NCBI RefSeq assembly: GCF_900231835.1
Contig: NZ_OCTN01000004.1
Coordinates: forward strand, 228,925-292,924
DNA length: 64,000 nucleotides
From: Pontivivens marinum
Lineage (GTDB): Bacteria; Pseudomonadota; Alphaproteobacteria; Rhodobacterales; Rhodobacteraceae
Reading direction: 5' to 3'
The notes beneath the pieces are model-generated. The model saw nothing but the letters and a program-made list of their open reading frames with translations. It was not told the DNA's origin and made no database searches. Position numbers and translations under genes: made by a program. Shown one piece after another: positions 26,985-36,247 of the stretch. Within the stretch, counting starts at the first letter, position 1; each line of letters opens with the position of its first letter.

Positions 26985-27855
26985 CGCGCAGGATCAATTC
27001 CGGCCCGCCAACGATGCTGTCATCCTGTTCGCCAATCACCGCCGGATCGGCCAAATCGCAGGGTAGGCGGGATAGGATATGCCGGATGGCCCCGATCCGC
27101 GCGCGCCGCTTATCCTCGGATCGGATCACGGTCCATGGTGCAACATCGGTATGTGTGCGGGTCAGGGTTTCAGAGATGGCATCGGTGTAGGCATCCCACT
27201 TGCTCAAGCCCTTAACGTCGATACTCGATAGCTTCCAATGTTTTAGCGGATCAGCCTCACGCGCGAGGAAACGGCGAAGCTGTTCCGCGCGCCCCACATT
27301 CAGCCAGATTTTGATGACGTGAACACCGTCATTGACCAGCATACGCTCCAATTCAGGCGCCTGCATGAACCAATGCTCGCGCTGTTCCGGTGTGCAAAAT
27401 CCAAAGACATGCTCAACCACGCCGCGATTATACCAGCTGCGATCGAACAGTGTGATATTGCCTGCGCTTGGCAAGTGCTTGATATATCTCTGGAAATACC
27501 ACTCACCCGCTTCCTTGGGCGTGGGTTTTGCCAGGGCAACGGTGCGCACGACACGCGGGTTCAGGTTTTGGCGAACCCGAGAGATCGTTCCGCCCTTACC
27601 GGCCGCGTCGCGTCCCTCGAAGATGACGACAACACGGGCGCCGGTGCGCAGAACCCAGTCCTGCATTTTGACCAGCTCGATTTGCAGCGCGTCCAGCGTA
27701 TCCTCATATTCGTCGCGAACCATGCGGTCGGAATAGGGATAGGTCGGGTCGAGCATTTCCTTTTTGCCGCCATCCTCAATCAATTTGCGAAGGGATTTCG
27801 GCGCGTCATTCTCAAAATAATCGGTGATCTGGCCGACCAGTTCATTTTCACTCAT
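26977..27855 (-). CDS. ppk2: Polyphosphate kinase 2
   Basis: The 292-residue enzyme is a single-domain PPK2, which uses polyphosphate to phosphorylate nucleotides (GDP or ADP) or runs in reverse. Walker A is F-E-G-R-D-A-A-G-K-G-G near residue 77, the lid region has P-T-P-K-E-A-G-E-W-Y-F-Q-R, and Walker B is F-D-R-S-W-Y-N-R-G-V-V-E. The start at 27855 (M-S-E-N-E-L) has AGAGGGGG 6 bases upstream; the longer frame runs into metA. It lies downstream of metA on the same strand. Confidence 0.95.
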   Translation of the reverse strand: MSENELVGQITDYFENDAPKSLRKLIEDGGKKEMLDPTYPYSDRMVRDEYEDTLDALQIELVKMQDWVLRTGARVVVIFEGRDAAGKGGTISRVRQNLNPRVVRTVALAKPTPKEAGEWYFQRYIKHLPSAGNITLFDRSWYNRGVVEHVFGFCTPEQREHWFMQAPELERMLVNDGVHVIKIWLNVGRAEQLRRFLAREADPLKHWKLSSIDVKGLSKWDAYTDAISETLTRTHTDVAPWTVIRSEDKRRARIGAIRHILSRLPCDLADPAVIGEQDDSIVGGPELILRDA

Positions 27856-27911
27856 AACAATCCCCCTCTTTCGTACAACTTGATGCTCCGACGCCAGTTG
27901 CACAAGCCCAG

Positions 27912-28820
27912 TTAGCTGGTCCAGCCGAACGGAGTGGTTTGGTAAATCTGGTTGATCCAGTTGCCATAGAGCAGGTGCGCGTGACTGCGCCACCGGTTCT
28001 CGGGCGAATTCTCGGGATTATCATCGGGGTAATAGTTCATCGGCACGTTGATTGTTTTGCCCGCAGCAACGTCACGATCATATTCACCCTTTAGCGTATC
28101 GCTATCATATTCCAGATGGTTGAACATATATAGCGCGCGGTGGGCCTCATCCTCGATCAAACAGGGGCCTGCATCAGGGGATGAAATTAGGGTTTTCAGT
28201 CCGGAATTAGCGTCGACATCTGCCTGATGAACCTCTGTCCAGCGGCTGACCGGAACAACGAGATTGTCTGAGAATCCACGTAGATAGGGCGATGTCGCAT
28301 CATGCACGTTGTGGCGAAACGCGCCAAAGGCCTTCGCGTCCAGCGGGTGTTTTGCGATCCCGTGGAAATGGTTCAGCATGGCCTGCGCGGACCAACAAAC
28401 GGCCATCGTTGAGTGCACATTCGTCTGCGTCCAGTCAAAGATGCGCTCTAGCTCATCCCAATAGCTGACCTCATTAAAATCGAGCAACTCAATCGGCGCA
28501 CCGGTGGTGATCAGCCCGTCAAATCGGCGGTTCTGCACGTCCTCAAACGGATGATAAAACGCCTCCATATGCTCGGGCGCGGTATGGCGCGACTGGTGTT
28601 CGCTCATCCGGATCAACGTTAGGTCAATTTGCAACGGAGTCGCACCGATCAGGCGTGCGAAGTGCGTTTCCGTCTCGATTTTCATTGGCATCAGGTTCAG
28701 CAGCGCGATTTGCAGCGGTCGGATATCCTGCCGTGCGGCATCCTCATCCGACATGACCATTACGCCTTCGGACCGCAGCACATCATGGGCGGGCAGGGTG
28801 GCGGGGATTTTAATGGGCAT
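27912..28820 (-). CDS. metAA: Homoserine O-acetyltransferase (MetA type)
   Basis: The 302-residue protein belongs to the MetA family, which activates homoserine for methionine synthesis. The catalytic Cys142 lies in M-A-V-C-W-S-A-Q-A. Residue 111 is Glu in [11 protein letters not shown]. Published work on MetA shows that Glu at this place favours acetyl-CoA and Gly favours succinyl-CoA, so this enzyme should be an acetyltransferase despite its sequence family. The stop lies 56 bp upstream of the ppk2 start on the same strand. Confidence 0.95.
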   Translation of the reverse strand: MPIKIPATLPAHDVLRSEGVMVMSDEDAARQDIRPLQIALLNLMPMKIETETHFARLIGATPLQIDLTLIRMSEHQSRHTAPEHMEAFYHPFEDVQNRRFDGLITTGAPIELLDFNEVSYWDELERIFDWTQTNVHSTMAVCWSAQAMLNHFHGIAKHPLDAKAFGAFRHNVHDATSPYLRGFSDNLVVPVSRWTEVHQADVDANSGLKTLISSPDAGPCLIEDEAHRALYMFNHLEYDSDTLKGEYDRDVAAGKTINVPMNYYPDDNPENSPENRWRSHAHLLYGNWINQIYQTTPFGWTS

Positions 28821-28876
28821 CAGCTTGCTCCTGTTCAGGGAGGGTTGATTTAGGCAGCTCGGACCGGCGGTGCAAG

Positions 28877-29734
28877 TTACGTGCGCGTGATTGCGTCGGA
28901 AATCAGCGCGTTGAAATCCTGTTCCGTGCGTAATTCATAGATTTCTTCGGCAGTTACGGTCACGCCATGCTGTGCCATCGCTGCGTAACGTTGTTGTCGG
29001 GTTTCTAGAACGCGGCGATATGAAAACCGGATAAAGGCGTCAGGATCAACGCGGTCCGGAGCATCCCCTGTGCGTTCCAGCCAATCTGCCCAATTTCGGG
29101 CCAATTCCTCGGGCCGGTAATACATCGGCTTGGGCTGGCGATCGAAACGGCGGACCAGTTCATCAACATGGGCATCCGACCCCTTGATCCAGACGGGAAG
29201 CATTGCCGCGTTTAGCGCCTTTAAAACAAGGTCGTTGGGGTCATTGGGGTCCACAACTTCGCAAATTGAACCGCCCGTATCGCACACAAAATTCGGATAG
29301 CCATAAATATCCTGCGCACGTTCGGAAAATTGTACCGCGTCTAAAAGGCTCGCAATTTCGGCCTTCTGGTGCTGCTGCTGACGCAGGCGGTAGGTCTCAA
29401 TATCGATCCCGCCGCGGGCCGGGTCGCCCGGTTTTCCCAGATAGGTGGATAGCGGGTCGAGGTTTTCGAATGTGATGTTCGACCCGATGAAAATCGAGTC
29501 GGAGCGCAGCAGCTCCGCCAGAAACGGCACCTTCATCGCCTCACGCTTGAAATTATCGACGATATGCTCGCCCATATATCGCGTGCCGATCCGGTAATCG
29601 ACGGAGTAGTGGAACCACTTTCCCGTGCCGCGCAACATGTCCGAGATGAAGGTTTTCCCCAAGCCGGACATTCCGAACAATGCGACCCGCTTATGCGCGG
29701 TATCGTTCCATGCGTTGGCGTCAGGATAGTACAT
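28877..29734 (-). CDS. P-loop ATPase of unknown function
   Basis: The product is 285 residues from M-Y-Y-P-D-A at 29734, preceded by GGAGGA. A Walker A motif G-M-S-G-L-G-K-T lies at residues 21-28. The rest shows [11 protein letters not shown], then [13 protein letters not shown] near residue 175, which could serve as a Walker B-like strand. No signal peptide or membrane helix. It resembles small ATP/GTP-binding proteins conserved in Rhodobacterales but without an established role. Its stop is 56 bp upstream of metA on the same strand, which may only reflect local order. Confidence 0.75.
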   Translation of the reverse strand: MYYPDANAWNDTAHKRVALFGMSGLGKTFISDMLRGTGKWFHYSVDYRIGTRYMGEHIVDNFKREAMKVPFLAELLRSDSIFIGSNITFENLDPLSTYLGKPGDPARGGIDIETYRLRQQQHQKAEIASLLDAVQFSERAQDIYGYPNFVCDTGGSICEVVDPNDPNDLVLKALNAAMLPVWIKGSDAHVDELVRRFDRQPKPMYYRPEELARNWADWLERTGDAPDRVDPDAFIRFSYRRVLETRQQRYAAMAQHGVTVTAEEIYELRTEQDFNALISDAITRT

Positions 29735-29765
29735 TTGCGGCTCCTCCACGGCTGTTACCAATGGA

Positions 29766-30674
29766 TTAGCGGGTGACGCGCCGCTTGAAAAGCCGCCCGT
29801 CGATGACGCACAGGCCGAGGGCAATTAATGCCAACCCAGCAAAGGCGCGGGGGCTTAGGCTTTCACCTAGAAACAGCGCTCCCAATGTGATTGCAACGAC
29901 GGGGATCATCAATGTGACCAGCATAACATTGCCCGCTCCAGCTAGGTTCAGAATGCGGTAATATAGCAGATACGCGGCGGCCGTCGCGATGATCGCATAA
30001 TAGGCGATTGCCGCCCCTGCGGTGAAGCTAACCGCGACAAAGGGCGACCCCTCGACCATCCAGCCAATCGGCAACATGAACATTGTTGACGCGCCCAACA
30101 TGCCCGCAGCGGCCAATTCCGGTGGTAATCCCTTGAGCATGAACCGCGCCCAAGTCCCTGCAAAGGCGTACGAAATCGTTCCGGCTAATACTGCCAATTG
30201 CGCCAGGTTGCGCGGATCAAAGCTGCTGAGCGCCTGCCAGCCCATAATCACCGCAACACCGCTGACGCCTAGAACTGCGCCTGTCGCCTTTGCCTTGGTC
30301 AATCGTTCATCGTGCAGGAAAATCGCCGCAACCAGAACGCCAAATATCGCGGTAGTGGCGTTCAGGATCGATACCAAGCCTGTCTCGATCTGCGTTTGAC
30401 CCCATGCCATCAGGATAAAGGGGATCACATTGTTTAGCAGACCCATCCCCGCAAACCCGATCCACACCCGTGCCGATCGGGGCAGGGCGTGACCACGGGC
30501 AATCACAACGCCCCACAGGACCAAAGCCGCCCAGCCAACGCGATGCGTGACCGAGGTCAGCACCCCAACCTCGCGCAATGCCAGCGAGATGGAGAAAAAA
30601 GAGCCGCCCCAGATGATCCCTAGCAGGATCAGCAGGCCCCAAACGGTGTTCGAAATGGAATGCTGTTGTGTCAT
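29766..30674 (-). CDS. EamA/DMT-family transporter
   Basis: The 302-residue inner-membrane protein has ten hydrophobic segments arranged as two EamA repeats of five helices each. The first repeat starts W-G-L-L-I-L-L-G-I-I-W-G-G-S-F-F, a typical opening, and the repeats meet near residue 150. The last helices contain P-V-V-A-I-T-L-G-A-L-F-L-G-E-S-L, matching the family's conserved tail. Members export metabolites such as amino acids; the substrate is not readable. It ends 31 bp upstream of the P-loop gene start. Confidence 0.9.
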   Translation of the reverse strand: MTQQHSISNTVWGLLILLGIIWGGSFFSISLALREVGVLTSVTHRVGWAALVLWGVVIARGHALPRSARVWIGFAGMGLLNNVIPFILMAWGQTQIETGLVSILNATTAIFGVLVAAIFLHDERLTKAKATGAVLGVSGVAVIMGWQALSSFDPRNLAQLAVLAGTISYAFAGTWARFMLKGLPPELAAAGMLGASTMFMLPIGWMVEGSPFVAVSFTAGAAIAYYAIIATAAAYLLYYRILNLAGAGNVMLVTLMIPVVAITLGALFLGESLSPRAFAGLALIALGLCVIDGRLFKRRVTR

Positions 30675-30727
30675 GCGCGGACGCTACCGCTATGAGATGC
30701 GCCTCTCCACCCGAAACATGCGCAAAC

Positions 30728-30757
30728 AAAAAAGGCCCGCGAATTGGGCGGGCCTTT
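30728..30757 (-). terminator. Terminator of the FadL-like porin gene
   Basis: Perfect 10-bp stem AAAGGCCCGC (30731-30740) and GCGGGCCTTT (30748-30757) with an A-run before it that gives a U-tract on the minus strand, 20 bp after the porin stop. Confidence 0.85.
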
Positions 30758-30777
30758 CGTAACAGATTCGGCCACGA

Positions 30778-31890
30778 TCAGAGCGCGAAGCCAACCCGAA
30801 TACCGATGGAAACCGCGTCATTGCCCGAGAATTCGCCAGTTGCAGCACCGCCGCCGATGGACACAGTTTGATCACCCAGATCGGTGTAGCGGATGCCCGC
30901 CGTGATTTCCGCTGCCCCAACGGTGTAGATCCCTGCCAGCGAGTAGCTGATGCGACCGTCGCTTGGCGAAAACAGCGAGGTGCCGACATCGCCGGTCGAT
31001 TTTTGGTACCCGATGGATGCAGTCGCGACGAAGGATTCGTTGATCCGACGCGCAACGCCGAGGTTATAATCGATACCGTCATCCGCGAAGGAAACCAGCG
31101 AAGCGCCACCATTTGCAGCCGCATAGCCCGGAGGCGTGATCGTGAATTCCGACCAGTTCGCCCAGCGGATCGAACCGAAGACTAGCGTGGACTGGTTTAC
31201 ACCGGTTTGAAATTCGAGGTTGATCGATTCAGGAACTTCGATCTGGCCCGATGTTGCTGTGCCGTTTTCGATATAGCTGACATCATGCTCGATTGCGGCG
31301 GAGTAGGTTGCGGCAATGCGCAATGCAATGTCTGGACGCTCATATGCGACACCGATCACAGGGCCGAATTCCGTTCCTGCATCGCCGGTTACGTCATAGG
31401 CTGGCGACAATCCGGGGATGGCAGGAACGCTTGCCGCTGCATCCAATCGCTGCGCGCGGATGCCGCCATGTACCGAAAACCCGTTACCGAACTCATACCG
31501 ACCAAGGAAGGTCAGCGCGTCGGAGTTTACAACACCGGTCAGGCCGTTCAATACAGCAGCGGAGCCGGTGGCATTTCCGTATGAGACATCGGATCCGAAC
31601 GGCTGGTCGTAGATTACAGCATAGCTAAGCTGCTCGTTGATTTCGCCACGATAGCTGATGCCGAACAGGCTGTAATCTTCCTGTCCATTACCGCTATCAC
31701 CGGATAGTGCGCCAGAGATGTCGCCGCTAACCTCGGGTGCGACATGTGCGCCAGAAAATTCGAGAAAGTGCCCATCCTTAAAGATGATGCCGGTGGACTG
31801 GCCAGAACGGTCAAGACCGCCCGCCATCGCACCAGATGTGATAAGTGCAGCGGTCGCCGTCGCGCCCAGCAACTTTACCATTTTGGTCAT
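30778..31890 (-). CDS. FadL/OmpP1-type outer-membrane porin
   Basis: The 370-residue protein starts with a signal peptide ending A-L-I-T-S-G-A-M-A-G-G. The mature protein is rich in alternating hydrophobic strands and ends in a C-terminal Phe-Ala-Leu beta-signal (I-G-I-R-V-G-F-A-L). G-L-D-R-S-G-Q-S-T near the mature start fits the FadL hatch region. This family moves hydrophobic compounds such as fatty acids or aromatic molecules across the outer membrane. No fatty acid or aromatic gene cluster lies beside it, so the substrate is open. Confidence 0.87.
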   Translation of the reverse strand: MTKMVKLLGATATAALITSGAMAGGLDRSGQSTGIIFKDGHFLEFSGAHVAPEVSGDISGALSGDSGNGQEDYSLFGISYRGEINEQLSYAVIYDQPFGSDVSYGNATGSAAVLNGLTGVVNSDALTFLGRYEFGNGFSVHGGIRAQRLDAAASVPAIPGLSPAYDVTGDAGTEFGPVIGVAYERPDIALRIAATYSAAIEHDVSYIENGTATSGQIEVPESINLEFQTGVNQSTLVFGSIRWANWSEFTITPPGYAAANGGASLVSFADDGIDYNLGVARRINESFVATASIGYQKSTGDVGTSLFSPSDGRISYSLAGIYTVGAAEITAGIRYTDLGDQTVSIGGGAATGEFSGNDAVSIGIRVGFAL

Positions 31891-32042
31891 GTTAGTCCCC
31901 CCTGTGGGATGGAAACGCCGACTTTCGAGCCGGTCGTAAGGTTATTGATGAAAATACTGTGACGGGGCCGGTGGCAATGGGTCAACATCAGACGCGGCGT
32001 CAATCTGGACCCGCATTGAAAGGATGTTGCGCAATCAGCACG

Positions 32043-32074
32043 AAAAACGCCGCTCTGAATGTCAGAGCGGCGTT
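32043..32074 (-). terminator. Terminator of ppa
   Basis: Perfect 13-bp stem (32046-32058 and 32062-32074) with a 3-base loop ATG, and an A-run at 32043-32047 giving the U-tract on the minus strand after ppa. Confidence 0.92.
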
Positions 32075-32099
32075 AAATGCACGTAATGGTTGTATGAAC

Positions 32100-32636
32100 T
32101 TACTTGTTCATTGCGTCGATGGAGCCTTGCAGGATTTCCTCCGCCTCGGCCTTATCGCCCCAACCGATAACCTTGACCCACTTGCCTGCTTCGAGATCCT
32201 TGTAGTGCTCGAAGAAGTGCTTGATGCGCTCCAGCGTCTTGGGAACGATGTCGTTCAGGTCCTGAACGTTAGCCTGGAAGGGGTCAACCTTCTCCACAGG
32301 AACGGCGATCAGCTTGTCGTCCATGCCCCCATCATCTTCCATCTTCAGCACGCCAACAGGGCGGCAGCGGATCACAGTGCCCGGCTGCAATGGGAAGTCG
32401 GTCAGAACCAGAACATCGGTTGGATCGCCATCAGCATGCAGTGTGTTTGGCACAAAGCCGTAGTTGCATGGGTAAAACATCGGAGTGTTCACGATGCGAT
32501 CAACGAAAACAGCGCCGGATTCCTTGTCGATCTCGTACTTAACAGGCGCGCCACCTGCTGCACCGCCAGTGATTTCGATCACAACGTTGATATCTTTTGG
32601 TGGGTTCTTACCGGCGGGAATCTTATCGAGGTTCAT
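32100..32636 (-). CDS. ppa: Inorganic pyrophosphatase
   Basis: The 178-residue protein is a family I soluble pyrophosphatase, hydrolysing pyrophosphate made by biosynthesis. It has [16 protein letters not shown] near the start and the metal-binding [10 protein letters not shown] with the later D-D-K-L-I-A-V-P. The start at 32636 is chosen because AAGGAG lies 6 bases upstream and it gives the normal length; a 7-codon longer frame exists. Confidence 0.97.
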   Translation of the reverse strand: MNLDKIPAGKNPPKDINVVIEITGGAAGGAPVKYEIDKESGAVFVDRIVNTPMFYPCNYGFVPNTLHADGDPTDVLVLTDFPLQPGTVIRCRPVGVLKMEDDGGMDDKLIAVPVEKVDPFQANVQDLNDIVPKTLERIKHFFEHYKDLEAGKWVKVIGWGDKAEAEEILQGSIDAMNK

Positions 32637-32702
32637 AGTGCACTCCTTGGGCGACATTCATTGTCGGTCGCGTAACATGATGAAGGCAAACGCGCAATCG
32701 AC

Positions 32703-33563
32703 TCAACGACCGCGACGGTTCTCAATGATGTTAATCGCGTTCCCGCCAAGGATCAGCGCACCACCACCCAGAATGGCCAGCGCAAATGGTTCCGCGTATA
32801 GCACGTAACCCACAACCGCGATCAGCGGCAGGCGGGCGAAATCCAGGGGGGCGACCACACTGGCAGGGGCGATTTGCAGCGCACGGGTGATGCAAAAATG
32901 CGCAAGCAGCCCCGTCACCGACACCGCAATTACCGCAGGCAGGATGTCCACCGAGGGTAGGGTGATGTCACCGTCATAACCCGCACAGATCAGCGCAAAA
33001 AACGCCTGCATCACCGTCAGCCAAAACAGGATGCAAGTCGCGCTCTGCGTTCTGGACAGGGATTTCGTGGCAAGAAAGGAAATCGCAAACCCGATAGCAC
33101 ATGCAGCCGCAGCCATAACCCCCGGCTCCAGCACCACCGCGTCGGGCCGCGCGACAATCAACACGCCGATAAAGCCGAGAAGGACCGCGCAGCCGCGCAG
33201 CAACGTCATCCGCTCACCCAGTATAAATGGAGCGGCCAGCGCGACCCATAGGGGCGTTGTGAATTCCAGCGCGACCAATTGCGCCAGTGGAATCACCGCC
33301 ACAGCAAAGAACCACAGGTTCTGCCCCGTGAAGTGCCCGATATTGCGGATCAGATGTATGTGGAACCGCTGGGTGTTGATCCCACGCAGCTGTCCCGTCG
33401 CACCACCAATTCCCGTGACAATCCCGATCCCGATCAGCGAACGGAACAACATCAACTCAAAGGTATCCAACTCAACCGAGACGGCACGTCCCGCGACAGC
33501 CATCATAACAAACGAGCAGGTTGCACTGGCCATCCATAGGACGGCCCTGATTGACGGGGTCAC
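32703..33563 (-). CDS. EamA/DMT-family transporter
   Basis: The 286-residue membrane protein has ten hydrophobic segments in two EamA repeats. It includes F-T-T-P-L-W-V-A-L-A-A-P-F-I-L-G-E-R near residue 100 and the second-repeat ending P-L-D-F-A-R-L-P-L-I-A-V-V-G-Y near residue 240, which resembles the RhaT/S-adenosylmethionine-type DMT exporters. It lies just upstream of ppa and 12 bp downstream of the repeat lipoprotein gene on the same strand. It is only distantly similar to the transporter at 29766. Confidence 0.9.
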   Translation of the reverse strand: MTPSIRAVLWMASATCSFVMMAVAGRAVSVELDTFELMLFRSLIGIGIVTGIGGATGQLRGINTQRFHIHLIRNIGHFTGQNLWFFAVAVIPLAQLVALEFTTPLWVALAAPFILGERMTLLRGCAVLLGFIGVLIVARPDAVVLEPGVMAAAACAIGFAISFLATKSLSRTQSATCILFWLTVMQAFFALICAGYDGDITLPSVDILPAVIAVSVTGLLAHFCITRALQIAPASVVAPLDFARLPLIAVVGYVLYAEPFALAILGGGALILGGNAINIIENRRGR

Positions 33564-33575
33564 AGTTGCGCGCGA

Positions 33576-34640
33576 TCAGGTCGTCAAACCTAGCGCGCGC
33601 ACTGCCTCAAGCGTTAGGGCAGGCGTGTCATAGCCCAGATCCAGTTGATAGGCGCGAATAGCGCGCAATGTGCCCGGCCCCATGATCCCGTCAATGGCAC
33701 CGCGATAGCTACTTTGATCGCGCAGGGCGCGCTGCAATGCAGTGACGAAGCCATTGTTGTAATCGGTGTCACAAACCACATTCGCCCAGATTTCTTGTGC
33801 GGGCAGAACCTGAACCGGAGCGGAAACCTCGCGGAAGGTCGCCGGAATTTCACTGCGCACAATACGCTCAGGCGTGGCCACAACCTCACGTTCAACCTGA
33901 CGGGTCACGGCGGGAACGACAACCTCAACGGTGCGTGCGGGCTGTGCGATGACGCGGCGCGGCACTTCACGTGTAACGGCGGGGATGATTGTTGTTTCTG
34001 TCCGCTCAGGGCGCACAAGCTCACGCACGCTGACCGTCTCGAATTCAGGCGGGAACTCGACCAGGGTTTCAACTGCTCCGCTGGCCAGCGTGCGGTTGCC
34101 GACAACCGTCCCGCCAAGTGCGGCTGCGCCTGTAGGATAGATGCGGCTGGATGTCACCCATGAGCGGTAGGAGGGGCGTACAGGCACTTGCTCCGTTGCG
34201 TTCCGGTATTCAGCAGGGATCGTGCGCGTCACCTCACGCGATGGTTCGACAACCACGGTATCCATGACGGTTTCATAGGTTGCAGGAACAACCTCCAAGC
34301 GGGTGAAGGCCTCTTCAATCACGATAGGCACCGTCTCTGTGCGATAGGTGGCGGCGATCACCTCGAATTCTTCGCTCGCAGGGGTGGCGACGACCTGACG
34401 GGTTTCCGTCTCGAATCGTGCGGGGCGAGTCACCTGCGTATAGCACTGACCGGGCAGCGCATTTACCGGACCACTGGTGGACAGCGGCGCCGTGGATGAC
34501 AGTGCCGCCAGATCAGCCGCAGCGCTCGGTGCGACAGGCTGTGCCGCGCCCGGATCAGCGACAGCGGTAGGAAGCGGCGCTTCACAAGCCATGACCAGTA
34601 GGCTGGTGCTCAATAGCAAGGTAATGCGCGTGATCTTCAT
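33576..34640 (-). CDS. Lipoprotein with eight 23-residue repeats and a peptidoglycan-binding domain
   Basis: The product is 354 residues from the Met at 34640. A lipoprotein signal ends L-V-M-A-C, lipidated Cys19, followed by an Ala/Pro-rich linker. Residues 73-288 contain eight near-identical-length repeats: 73-95, 96-118, 119-141, 142-162 (short), then an insert at 163-196, then 197-219, 220-242, 243-265 and 266-288. The consensus is P-A-x-[YFT]-x-T-V, then V-V, then P-x-R, and a final V or I. Residues about 295-352 form a PG_binding_1 domain (A-I-D-G-I-M-G-P-G-T-L-R-A-I). Cys66 and Cys290 could form a disulfide. A role at the cell wall is inferred. Confidence 0.8.
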   Translation of the reverse strand: MKITRITLLLSTSLLVMACEAPLPTAVADPGAAQPVAPSAAADLAALSSTAPLSTSGPVNALPGQCYTQVTRPARFETETRQVVATPASEEFEVIAATYRTETVPIVIEEAFTRLEVVPATYETVMDTVVVEPSREVTRTIPAEYRNATEQVPVRPSYRSWVTSSRIYPTGAAALGGTVVGNRTLASGAVETLVEFPPEFETVSVRELVRPERTETTIIPAVTREVPRRVIAQPARTVEVVVPAVTRQVEREVVATPERIVRSEIPATFREVSAPVQVLPAQEIWANVVCDTDYNNGFVTALQRALRDQSSYRGAIDGIMGPGTLRAIRAYQLDLGYDTPALTLEAVRALGLTT

Positions 34641-34766
34641 ATCGACTGCCCGTCTATTATTGCGCACGGTTTTCCCCAGAGGGCCGCGCACATGTTTCAT
34701 GCTAAATGTTGTCAGAATCTATAGAGGCCGTGCTGGCATGCGACAAGCCTACCCGCGCGCTTCGCG

Positions 34767-34922
34767 TCACTGACCGTCAACAACCGCTGTATTCAGAGTG
34801 CGTTCGTTCAAATCAACGACCGTGTTTCCTGTATGCGGCTCCTCATCCTTGGGTAGTACAAGGTCGATATTGCACGCCGTTAGGGTGAAGGTCAGAATCA
34901 TTCCAAGCAGAATTCGTGTCAT
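34767..34922 (-). CDS. 51-residue lipoprotein
   Basis: A small frame with a clear lipoprotein signal, M-T-R-I-L-L-G-M-I-L-T-F-T-L-T-A-C, so Cys17 would be lipidated and only 34 residues remain in the mature form. The mature part is acidic (L-P-K-D-E-E-P-H). AGGGG lies about 8 bases before the ATG. It precedes the repeat lipoprotein gene on the same strand by 127 bp. No family was recognised. Confidence 0.6.
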   Translation of the reverse strand: MTRILLGMILTFTLTACNIDLVLPKDEEPHTGNTVVDLNERTLNTAVVDGQ

Positions 34923-35219
34923 ATTGCGTAACCCCTCATGCAATAAGTCCTAGGTCTGATATTTTTATAAGGGAATGCGCGTCGGAAAACATACACAAAT
35001 GCGTTTTGTGCGACATTAAATCTGCCGCTGGACTGATCTATTTTTGCGGTGTTGGAAACATAACACGGCCAATAGGTCGGGTGCGACAATTTGCCCTATG
35101 GCATTCAGGGAAATGCATCGTAACGTGTCTGAAAATCGCGGCGGTAATGCTTGTCACCAATCCGTGGAATCTTCAGCGCATATTCGCTGAGTTCCGCGTA
35201 ATCCTAAGAAGGATTTAAT
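34923..35219. other. Intergenic stretch of about 300 bp
   Basis: This lies between the small lipoprotein and tRNA-Lys. Frames here lack a ribosome binding site and family features. It must hold the promoter of the lipoprotein gene on the minus strand. Nothing else was recognised. Confidence 0.4.
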
Positions 35220-35295
35220 TGGTGAGCCCTGCAGGATTCGAACCTGCGACCCACTGATTAAAAGTCAGTTGCTCTACCAACTGAGCTAAGGGCCC
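35220..35295 (-). tRNA. tRNA-Lys (anticodon TTT)
   Basis: The minus strand reads GGGCCCT...AGGGCTC with discriminator A and an encoded CCA, 76 nt in all. The D-loop TAGCTCAGTTGGTAGAGC, the anticodon loop CTTTTAA (anticodon TTT in a CTGA/TCAG stem) and the T-loop GTTCGAATCC are all normal. Confidence 0.96.
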
Positions 35296-35434
35296 GCCAA
35301 TGAGCGTGTATCTACAAAGGTGTATGGGGGGGGTCAAGGGCAGTTCGACCACTTATTTCAAGAAAATGACATTTGGCTGTTTCGCGCCATGGGCGGCACT
35401 GGAATTGCACCGAAACGGGGCGTATATCGCGGGC

Positions 35435-36247
35435 ATGAATTATAGCGCTCAAAACACTCTGCCGTTCCTGAAAATGCACGGCCTTGGAAACGACTTCGTT
35501 GTTATCGACGGACGCGGCGATCGCCCTGTGCCCGACATGGATACAGTACGTGCGATGGGGGACCGCCATATGGGTGTCGGTTTCGATCAGCTCGCCCTGA
35601 TTATGGATGACGCAGATTCCGACGCCCTGATCCGCTTCTATAATACGGATGGATCGGAATCGGGTGCGTGCGGAAATGCGACGCGCTGCGTTGCGGATCT
35701 GCTGATGCGTGAATTGGTGCGCGATACATTAGTGCTGCGCACGGAACGCGGGCTGCTGCCCTGTGAGCGTGTCGGTGATTTGATCCGCGTGAATATGGGC
35801 CAGCCGGTTGAGGATTGGGCCGCGATCCCCTTATCGCGTGACGTAGATATAGATGCGCTGCCGTTACAGGGTGCGCCCTCTGCCGTTGGAATGGGGAACC
35901 CGCACTGTGTCGTCTTTGTTGAGGATGCAGATGCCGTGGACGCAACGCGGATCGGGCCTGAGCTGGAAAATGACCCCCTATACCCCGAGCGTACAAATGT
36001 TGAATTTATACACGTGCTGGACCGTAGAACAATACGTCAGCGTACTTGGGAACGTGGCGCGGGCATTACATTGGCCTGTGGATCGGGTGCATGTGCCGTC
36101 GCGGTGGCATCAGCGCGGCGTGGTTTGACCGATCGGGTTGTGACGATCAAGCTGGACGGGGGGGAACTGCATCTGGATTGGCGCGACGATGGCGTATGGA
36201 TGACCGGACCGGTTGCCTATGTCTTTGACGCGGTGTGGCGCGGATGA
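35435..36247 (+). CDS. dapF: Diaminopimelate epimerase
   Basis: The 270-residue enzyme interconverts LL- and meso-diaminopimelate for lysine and peptidoglycan synthesis. Both catalytic Cys are present: G-A-C-G-N-A-T-R-C near residue 75 and [10 protein letters not shown] near residue 210. The start M-N-Y-S-A-Q at 35435 gives the normal length and the conserved [13 protein letters not shown]. The in-frame ATG at 35300 adds 45 unrelated residues and abuts the tRNA. The stop overlaps the mtaB start by 4 bp (ATGA). Confidence 0.96.
   Translation: MNYSAQNTLPFLKMHGLGNDFVVIDGRGDRPVPDMDTVRAMGDRHMGVGFDQLALIMDDADSDALIRFYNTDGSESGACGNATRCVADLLMRELVRDTLVLRTERGLLPCERVGDLIRVNMGQPVEDWAAIPLSRDVDIDALPLQGAPSAVGMGNPHCVVFVEDADAVDATRIGPELENDPLYPERTNVEFIHVLDRRTIRQRTWERGAGITLACGSGACAVAVASARRGLTDRVVTIKLDGGELHLDWRDDGVWMTGPVAYVFDAVWRG

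Noticed and set aside
28821..28876. SAM-II riboswitch upstream of metA
   Set aside because: Only 56 bp separate metA from the upstream gene and the conserved SAM-II core was not found.
34916..35218. 100-residue plus-strand frame in the gap before tRNA-Lys
   Set aside because: No ribosome binding site, odd composition and no family features; it also overlaps the start of the minus-strand small lipoprotein.
35300..35434. Longer dapF start at 35300
   Set aside because: The extra 45 residues are unrelated to DapF and begin only 5 bp from the tRNA-Lys 5' end.
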